From assembly GCF_965363235.1 (NCBI RefSeq), contig NC_134842.1, positions 31,496,958 through 31,560,957 on the forward strand: a stretch of DNA of 64,000 bases, given 5' to 3'. This document shows, one piece after another, positions 55,666 through 64,000 of the stretch. The notes beneath the pieces are model-generated. The model did no database searches, had not been told where the DNA came from, and saw only the letters and a program-made list of their open reading frames with translations. Each line of letters starts with the position of its first letter. Positions within the stretch are counted from its first letter, which is position 1. This DNA is from Mytilus galloprovincialis. Taxonomy: Eukaryota; Mollusca; Bivalvia; Mytilida; Mytilidae. A program made the translations under genes and the position numbers.

Positions 55666-55691
55666 AAATAGGTACGTCGATATCTTCTAAC

Positions 55692-58600
55692 ATGGAATTC
55701 AAATGTCAATTATTTGTATCTCTTGTAGGTTTTCTGTACAATGTAAATGCAGAAAGTGAAAGTTTTCAGTCAGCAGAAAAACAAAATGTGCTTGATGTTG
55801 CACACAAACTGGGAGCTACCACATTTCTTTCACTTGTAATTAAAACGAATCTTACTGCAATGTTTAATCATACAGGTAAGCTAATATAAATAGGCATTTT
55901 CAAAATCTCAGGTACGGTATTGCAAATGTACGTACTTTATTAACACATGCGCTTGTTTCATGGAAAACGGAAGAGAACATATTTTTTTCCCATTTAATTA
56001 TTTGTTTTGTGGTGTAAAGCAGGAGAGATACATGTCTATGTTATTGCCGTTTAATAATTTGAAAATATTGTAGGAAACTCATTTGTACAAAAATTTCTTA
56101 CACATGTATTTGTTTATAATCAATGTTTATAATGGAGGTAGTACTCATGTGTATAATGATGGTACTTAACAATCGACGGACAGCCATATAAATAAAGTGT
56201 ACGTTACTGATAAATGCATTGTACTTAAATTGGAATTGAAAATTGTTAATTTAAATAGTGTTTCACTTCATGGTGGCTGAAAGTAAGTTTTTTTTGTGGT
56301 AAATTCAACATAAAGAACAAAATGTAAGTTTTCTCAGGCTAGGTACTTTTGGTGGTTTTTAAGTTTTGTCAGATATTTTGTGTAGTTGAACAAAAAAAGG
56401 TGTAGACTACAACAAAGATTTTGTCCAAATGGTTCGATCAATCGTTGGTGATTAGTTTGAGAGATTGTGCTAGAAAAATGTAGTTTCTCCGATGTCAAAT
56501 AAAATTTGATAAAATAAATATCAAACCTGTATTAATTTAAAACGGTCTTATGTTGTATATGAAATAAAACTCAAATAGATTGAATTTAGTAAATTCATTA
56601 ATCGTAGAAGATCTGGTAATATAAATATTGTTGCGTATTACATGTATTACGAAAAATTATTTTGCGAAAATATGTTCGTTCTTCTTTTTCAACCATACAT
56701 ATTTATATTGTAAAAATGAGGATACCAGGGTCAATTTTGTAACATACAGGATAAAGATTTGTTTAAACATAATGATGCATTTAATTTTAACTATAATTTG
56801 AATGAAAAAAAAATCACTTTTTTTTCAAGAAATTTAGAATACACTTTTATTTGAAGGCCTTCGACCTTACACATACACATGTCACAAAGGATGAATGGTC
56901 GCCGCTAACATATTTGTAAGTTTGATTTTGAATCTATCTGAATAAAGATAACCATGATGTCTTGAATGATAATGAATCATCTGTTGCTTTTCTGCATAAC
57001 ATTTTAAATATGACGGTTGACTTATAATTTTAATTATTGAAACCTTACAGTGATATAAGGTAATATATGACATTTGTTTTTGTTGCAGGACACGTGACGG
57101 TATTTATCCCATCTAATAAAGCGTTCATTGATCTACCAGATGAACAGAAGGAAAATCTAAAAGACTTGTCATACGCCAAGGAAATTTTGCTGTACCATTT
57201 AGTTGATGGGCCCCATGATAAGAAGAGTTTTAGAAACGAGGCTCTGTACCGATCAAGGTCAAAAACGAAGGATGAAGATACATTTGTAAAAGTCCGTGTT
57301 AATATTTACCATGGAGGAGAGGTAAGAAAATTTTTATTTCAGATAACGTTTAATGCCCGGCATTTTCCTAGTCCAAAATACTTGAAAATCCAAACAATAT
57401 AAAGAAAATTAAAAATAAATTAACAAGCCAACAAGGAAACAAGATAAAATCCGTGAAAGGAATCAGAGCTTTGAATTAGAGGAAGCCTTTGACATTTGTA
57501 TAAAGCAGGATACATCTTCTTAGTTTTCTATGTTGTGTCTTGTGTTCTATAATTTGTCTGTTTGTCTTTTTCAATTTTAGCCATGTCGTTCTCGACGTTG
57601 TCTGTTTGTTTTTGATCTATCAGTTTAAATGTCCCTCTGGTATATTTCGCCCGTCTTTGCCAATAAGCCATGGTTAATAAGTATAATGTAACCATGACAT
57701 GTATCATCTGCAGACGGCCGGAAAACAGCTTTCTGGGATCTCAGGATATGACATTAGTTTTTGCGGGAACTTGGGAATTAGATTTATATATGTGCGGGGA
57801 TTCGTGATAAAAACCTATCACTCGGGAAGTGAAAATTTGTTTAGGGAATACGAGAGAGAATGTTTGTTTTTTTTAATTCCGGAGACACACCCTTCACCGT
57901 CTTTCTGTAGAACAAGAACAACCTACCTATTCAGTTTATGAGTTTTTCGCTTTCCGTTTTTAGGGTTTTGTTTGGATCGTTTTGTGTTATTATTTAACAA
58001 ATTTTATACGCGGAAAATTTATCAATAAGACTTTTTCCTATAATTATATAATAAATGTAAAATATCTATTCATACAATTAAAAAAAACGATCTGACTACA
58101 ATATGCCCCCTTTTTTATTAAGGGGATCACAGAATATTGAATAATGTATCTAAATGATTGTGTTTTTTTTTATTATGAGATTTCAAATTGGTGCTTTTAA
58201 TCTTTCACTATTTATGCTTGAAGATTCAAAATGTTCTAAATTTATATAGACTGTATATTTTGTACTTTTAAACATAGATAATAACTGCAGGAGGAAGTCC
58301 TATTGTGAATTTTGATAATGAGGCATCTAATGGTATTGCACACATTATATCACGTGTCATGTACTGGCCCCCACGATATGGATCCGTAGCAGAGATCGTC
58401 AATATACCAATCACTACATTTATGGCTTATGGATTGTTGGATGGTGGATTATCTGAGCAGTTGAACAGTAGGGAATTATGTATTATTTTTGAAATCAAAG
58501 ATAGTCTCAAATGGATACACCTCCTTGAAAATCTTAGGTATACCAGAGGCGCATACATTGCCTAAGATATCCATTTCTGCAAATCCTCGAACAAGTTTTA

Positions 58601-61600
58601 TTAAATAGCTTCCGGCTTCTACGGAATGCATGGGAAAAACTTTGATAAGGCTCATAGAATAGAAATAAAGACTCTTTGTGATACAAGGGATAGAAGGCGA
58701 GTGACGCTTTTTTTTAAAATATCATTGAAAGGATTATTTGATAATTTGTTTTTTTTTTATTATTATTTTTAAGGGGTTTAGCGGAAATGGACATGACGAT
58801 AAATGACGTATTTATACATTCCTGACAAAAATCTCTCGATGTCAAAATGTACATCGCATGACACAGTGCGTGTAAAGCAAACCAAATACTATAACGAGCT
58901 TGTCTGGTTTACAACGTTACTTTGTATTTGTATACACAGGAAAAAGTGCCACGCATGTTTTACATATGTTTTACATACGTTTTGAAACGCATGTGAAACG
59001 TCTTTTTCCTACCACGCACGTATGACGCATGTTTTTAAACATGCGTTATTCATGCGGTTTACGCATGAAAAATACATGTGCTGTAAAACGCGTTAAAAAC
59101 ATGCGTTATTCGTGCGTTTTACACATGAAATATATATGTAATGTTAAACACATGTTTCAAAACCATGCGTTAAACATGTGTTGTAAGAAACATGTGTATA
59201 ATATGCGTTTTAAATGATGCGTATATATATAGTGTTGTTTACTGCATCATCTAGTATATAGGATAGCCTTGTTTTACTTCCTTTCTTTTTTACAGAAAAA
59301 GAACCATATACATTATTTGCTCCAACGGACCTCCCATGGGAAGCACTTCCAAACAAAACTATGAACAAACTTAGAGGGAACAGAACAGCAATTCGCCGTA
59401 TGTATCATACTTAATATAGTTAACCTTAGCTGTATTTGTCAAAACATTTAGAAATTTTTGGTCCTCAATACAATTCAACTACGTGCTTTATTAAGCCTTT
59501 TTATTTTTATTTAATCGAGCGTCACTGATGAGTCTTTTGTAGTTGAAACGAGCGTCTGGGGCAAACACGGAGAGAAGTCGTATTAAAAAAAAACACATTT
59601 CAAATTAATTATCAAATATTTCTTTTCAACTAAAATTGATTAATTGTATGCTACATATGAAAACAAATATGTAAAAAACGGCAGAAATCATCCGATTTAA
59701 TAAGAATCAAAGTCAATGAGGAAGAGACGTTGGGACATAAATCTAAAATATTTCATTTAAAATAAAGTTTAAATCATTTAAGAAATTACCAATGATCTGT
59801 TCAAAAATATACACCAAGACATGATACGATGTTTTAAATATTGTTATCGACCGTTGAAAATCATTTTTTATTCTATTCGAAATTTAAATTTTTTTTTATT
59901 TTAAAACCGTGCAGGATAATTTTTTAAGTTTCAATCTTTTCGACAGGCGTCATGGAAAATCACATAGTCTCAGGAACATATTTTACAAATGGATTTAAAG
60001 CTAATGACACTCTGACAACAATGCTGGGGGAAAAATTGAGAGTGGACTCTATAATAGGTTCGTCAAAGAATATTAAAATTAATTAATTAAGTTTTTCGTA
60101 TATAAATGGAAGTTGTGGTAAGAAAAGCAACTGCATGGATGTTCATATAGTATGTTTTTAAAAACAATATAAACATACAATAGTTTGATATTTATATAAA
60201 TATATAATTATCTTTTATCGTAACGATTAATTGGTCCGTGTAAAAAGCAAAAAGTACAGTTAAATGCCTCATACTATGATCAAGCCAGTCGCCATTGTCT
60301 TTAGTAACATATGTAATTATTCGCCCTCCCAAATTTTGATAGGGCAGAGACCAACACCAACATACCTTTTGGTTGTGATAACCATTTCACAAATCATCAC
60401 TAGATTTTCGAAGATTATTCAAACAATGGAAACCCGGTTATAATTCATGCAAACGATTATTCATAGCTATTGTAGTGAATATACCGAAGCACACGTCTTG
60501 CACATGCAGCTTCTACTCATTCAATTCTGTTTATATTGTAATAGAAACCATAATAATAGAAAAGTTAATTTTGATTTTTTTTATATTTAATGAGAATATG
60601 CACTTTATCAATTTAAATGAAATGACAAACAGTACAAACATAAGCTCTAATGAGCTTTTCACCGAATATAAAAACATATGCAAAAACAAATAAAACAAGG
60701 CAAGCAGCATGTAATAATTAATAAAAAGCAGCACCAAAAATTTACTCTAAGCAAATAGCATATACATGTATCTTGCAAAATACCAAAACATGAAGCATTA
60801 ATTTTTAAAAAAAATTGCAGTTTAAAAATTATTTTTTAAATAATTTATGATTTATAAAGTAAAAATTTAAAATCTTTCAAGTTTTAAAATGTAAAAAACA
60901 AAATTTCAGTTGCAATGCAAGCTGTCAATGCAGCATAGAGAGCATAAATATTGTAACACAAATTATTATACAGGCAGAGCAAAAACATTCTGTTCCACTC
61001 CAGGACTGAACAAGACTTTTAAAATGTGAAAAGCTGTTAACAGTTTTGAAATAGTCTGGTAAGCTATTCCATAAAAAAGCAGCAGCAAAATTAAAAGATT
61101 TTTTTTGAGGTAGTTCTTACCTGTGGTATTTCCAAAATATTACTGTATCTAAAATAATATAAAGTGTGTTTAATATGGAGTAAATTTTGTAAACATACAG
61201 GAGCCAAATTATTTTAAAGTCTCATGTGACATTGTCCTGATGCGTCTTACCTGTAGGGTTGGAACCTTTGCGTTCTCAAGAAGAGTTTCGGAGGATGATA
61301 AGTAGTCGTCATATACAAATCTTAATGCTCTCTCTTGTATTTTTTCAAGTTTTTTTTAGAATTTTTCCCTGTACAAAAATGCCAAGCCAAAGGGCAAAAA
61401 TTAAAATTACTCAAAACAAAAGTATGAAAAATAGTAAGTTTATTTAATCTGTTTTAAAATGATCCAATTCTCTTGAGAACATTCAGCTGTTGTGATGCCT
61501 TTCTACACAAGTTACTTATATGTGCATCACATTTTAGTTGGTAATCAATATCAATTCCAAGTAACTTTACTGCTTCTTCACATGATAAAATATTTTGCTG

Positions 61601-63152
61601 AATTTGTATAGATGGATTTTTTGCAAAGGTTCTTTTCCCTACAGCAATAATTTGAAATTTATCAGAATTTGCCTACATCTTATTTTCTTATCAATAAGCA
61701 CTTGAGACTCGGATCCTAATATGGATATGAGATGGTCATAATCTGGACTACTAAAAGACAGAGTATTGTCGTCAATTATATAATGTACTATGTTTAACAA
61801 AATAAAAAATATCATTTATGAAGATATTAAATAAAAGTGGCCCCAATATAGAGCCTTGGAGTACTCCTTTTTGGATGTCAACCCAGATACTCAGAACACT
61901 GTTTACTTTAATTTGATGTTTTCTATCAGAAAGATATGATTATAATAAATATACTGCATGTGGCGAAGCACCATATGCTATTAATTCATCTAGTAAAATT
62001 TCATGAGGTAACCAGTCAAAAGTATTGATAAATCCATAAGAACTGCAGCTATATATACGTTTTTGTCTAAAGCTTTACGCCAGTCTTCCAGTAATCTGAG
62101 CAACGTAGTCTGACATCCATGTCCTCTACGGAAAGCACATATATAAGGATTAATGGAATCAAAGAAATCGTATAATTGTATTTCAAATATCTTTCGTAAA
62201 ATTTAGAAAAAATAGGTAACACACTGACTGGTCTGTAATTTGATTTCAGTAGTGGGTCTCTCTTTTTATGTAAGGGTGTGACTTTGGTTTCTTTAAGTTT
62301 GTCTGGAAATATGCCCGTGTCCATAGTCAAATGTATAAGACTGGTCAGCTGAGGTGCAATGACAGATTTACTTTCTGGTATCCCATCTGCTCCAGTTGCC
62401 TTGTTCACATTTACTTGATTGATGATTTGTTTCCACTTTTCTGATGTCACCTTTTGAAATTTATAAAAAATTGCATCTGTTTTGACGTGATTTCAATCAT
62501 GTATGGCATTTAGGCTATGATTGTTTAATGAATCATACATAACATAATTTCCTATCTTCTCAGCAACAGTAGCAAAAACTTTATTAAAAATATCTGATAC
62601 ATCTTTTGAATTATTTATGATTTTGTTTTCTTCAGTATTCCAAAAATCAGCACTTTTTGATCCTTCAGAACAGCGTTCTAAAAAATTATTTTCATAGATG
62701 TCCTGTTTAACTTATTTACCAATTTTCTTTGCTGTCTGAATTTTTCTCAAGTATGATTATTTTTTTTTTTTTGGGTGTACTGAGAAAATAGCATGTGTTT
62801 TCGGTATATGGCTTTTCTTAAGTCTGCATTCATACACGAAAGAGGACTTTTTCTGGGATACCTTGACTTCAAAGGTACAAAGGTTATGTCACATTCTATC
62901 AATATAAATATTTATCTATGGCAATACATATAACGATTGATTTGAATTAAATTGAATTTCAACAGGGTTAAGCATTCTGTACTATCCAGACAGAAGGAAC
63001 GATAAAATTCATTACTTATATATTTTTGTTCTATAGGTAATGTGACTGTGAATGGATCCTTTCTAGGATTTCCTGATATTGCTGCCACCAACGGAGTTGT
63101 ACATATTACTACAAAGATATTTTGGCCGACAGATTTTGACTGGGAACATTAA
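55692..63152 (+). CDS. Secreted protein with two fasciclin (FAS1) domains
   Basis: Six exons join in frame: 55692-55875, 57089-57321, 58278-58467, 59296-59397, 59947-60057 and 63037-63152, giving 311 residues. Residues 1-20 are a signal peptide (core LFVSLVGFLY, cut after NVNA). FAS1 domain 1 spans about 31-170, with VTVFIPSNKAF (64-74), ILLYHLV (94-100) and ASNGIAHIISRVM (155-167). FAS1 domain 2 spans about 173-303, with YTLFAPTD (207-214), VMENHIVSG (238-246) and ATNGVVHITTKIF (290-302). Seven N-glycosylation sequons; the mature chain has no Cys and no GPI or membrane anchor. FAS1 proteins such as periostin and TGFBI are extracellular adhesion proteins; the ligand here is unknown. The exon 3 acceptor is AAACATAG (58270-58277); the nearby CTGCAG (ending 58290) would break the frame. 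Exon 3 uses a weak donor, ACA|GTAGGG. Start context AACATGG. Confidence 0.9.
57470..57655 (-). repeat. Dispersed repeat fragment in FAS1 intron 2
   Basis: Reads on the minus strand through the family also seen at 47915-48125: its plus-strand form has GTCTGTTTGTCTTTTTCAAT and GTCCCTCTGGTATATTTCGC. It lies in the intron between exons 2 and 3. The 80-codon ORF at 57699-57941 just after it is not part of the gene. Confidence 0.55.
58958..59222. repeat. Cluster of CATGCGTT / AACGCATG motifs in FAS1 intron 3
   Basis: More than a dozen variants of ACATGCGTT, AACGCATG and TTACACATG in both orientations within 265 bp, spaced irregularly at about 15-25 bp. Includes the perfect palindrome GCATGTTTTTAAACATGC. 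Short ORFs here are by-products. Confidence 0.65.
60960..62905 (-). pseudogene. Decayed CR1-type non-LTR retrotransposon antisense in FAS1 intron 5
   Basis: On the minus strand, from about 62900 down: a linker with NADLRKAIYRKHMLFS, then WKQIINQVNVNKATGADGIP, NYRPVSVLPIFSKFYER, INPYICAFRRGHGCQTTLLR, a motif A region (AAVLMDLS) broken by a frameshift, YLSDRKHQIKVNS and GVLQGSILGPLLFNIF (motif B), and much further down NILEIPQVRT and LWNSLPDYFKTVNSF of the C-terminal tail, ending near 60965. Several frameshifts and stops, and the motif C region near 61790 is not clean, so it is dead. The endonuclease is missing. It fills about 2 kb of the 3-kb intron. Confidence 0.75.
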
Positions 63153-64000
63153 TTAGTTCTGATGAACAAAAAGAGACAGTGCCTGTCGGAATGAAAACAT
63201 ATTGGAAGAATTGAATATATTTTAATGAATTTAGTACTAAAAATGATATTTATGTATGCTTATTATATATTTTTTTTTTATACAAGACTAGTTAACTTTT
63301 CTTTTGTTTCCTTCATTTGGACGTTTATAATGTATGTATGAGAATGGTTTTAATTACACTATGATCTGATATATTATGTTAAATATCAAAGTTGGTGATA
63401 TACACCAAATAAAATTGAAAAAAGGACGTATATATCTTATACCTTACCTACACGAATTGAAAGCTGTAGCGTATACGTTTCTTATTATACTATACTACGT
63501 GATACATTCATAAGGGAAGTATTCTCTTTTGATCGTCTTCTTTTTCTCTTTTTTGCTATGAATCACCCCGAATCGAGAAAAGTTTTGAGTACAATTTGAA
63601 AAAAAACTATCAAAGATCTGCCCATTAAAACAATTCCCAAAATGAAAAAAAAAGAGATCAACAGATATATGACAGAAGGAATAGTGACTTGAATTTGTCC
63701 CTCCTTTGATTATTCTCTTGTGATGTTTATGATTTACAATTTCGATCAATCTATTATGTCGGTCTATTTTCTTTCTCTTCCTCCTTTTATGTAAAAATCA
63801 GTCAGAGTGTTTATGCTATATTCAGTTTTTAAGATTTATTCTAGTATTTTTTTCAATATGCATGTCTTCATTGTATTCAGATGTACATGTCTTACCATTT
63901 CAAATATTGATCCCATATACTATTATAAATACATCTATCAGTCTATCTCGATGTTTAACAATTACTTTTTTGGCAAACTGTTCATGGTGTTTAAATACAG
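63153..64000. other. FAS1 3' untranslated region and downstream sequence
   Basis: The 3' untranslated region probably runs from the TAA at 63150-63152 to just past the AATAAA at 63408. After it nothing was recognised up to the edge; the minus ORF at 63495-63749 has no known domain. Confidence 0.5.
63408..63413 (+). terminator. Polyadenylation signal AATAAA for the FAS1 gene
   Basis: AATAAA 256 bp after the stop codon, the first canonical hexamer downstream, in an AT-rich setting. Confidence 0.6.

Noticed and set aside
57699..57941. 80-codon ORF in FAS1 intron 2, considered as an extra exon
   Set aside because: Exons 2 and 3 already join in phase with a complete FAS1 fold; the ORF has no FAS1-like motif.
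63495..63749. 84-codon minus ORF at the right side
   Set aside because: It has no recognised domain, lies in AT-rich downstream sequence, and has no promoter or splice support.

Overview
The window is eukaryotic and looks like genomic DNA of a marine mussel (Mytilus or a close relative). It is AT-rich, its genes are split by GT...AG introns, and more than half of it consists of short dispersed repeats, foldback elements and tandem arrays of types I recall from bivalve genomes. The species call is inference. No bacterial operon, CRISPR array, virus gene or toxin gene was seen.

Four host protein-coding genes can be supported. (1) At the left edge, minus strand, exon 1 (4578-4703) of an isochorismatase-domain hydrolase (ISOC1/2 family); the rest of the gene lies off the left edge. 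(2) A plus-strand gene at 30053-32074 encoding a very long histidine/lysine/glutamate-rich repeat protein built on a 19-residue unit. (3) A complete six-exon NTAQ1 gene (38449-47080, plus strand; 204 aa; N-terminal glutamine amidohydrolase of the Arg/N-degron pathway) with catalytic Cys28, His82 and Asp98. (4) A complete six-exon gene for a secreted protein with two fasciclin (FAS1) domains (55692-63152, plus strand; 311 aa). The four genes have no evident shared pathway.

Layout: 1-4577 is ISOC intron 1, filled by a 165-bp tandem repeat and two nested inverted-repeat elements. 4814-14400 holds a CAGTGGCGGATCC foldback, a Mutator-like element (5290-6270, 9-bp target duplication) inside an array of palindromic TTTAGTATA units, and a large inverted duplication with 1.28-kb arms (6617-7894 and 12283-13563). 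14400-30000 is non-coding, with two pearl-like (Helitron-associated type) elements, a 3.6-kb composite element, several hairpin elements and poly-G tracts. 30000-34000 carries the histidine-rich gene and a frameshifted Cys-rich multicopy pseudogene. 38449-47080 is NTAQ1; its intron 1 holds a 400-bp palindrome and a 2.6-kb Mutator-like element with a 10-bp target duplication. 49594-54137 is an old reverse-transcriptase element split by a young, 5'-truncated, antisense L2/CR1-type retrotransposon whose reading frame is intact. 55692-63152 is the FAS1 gene, with a decayed antisense CR1-type retrotransposon in intron 5.

Exon-intron structures were worked out by hand from splice consensus, phase continuity and remembered family sequences. 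Element boundaries, periods and family names are by eye; no alignment or database search was run.
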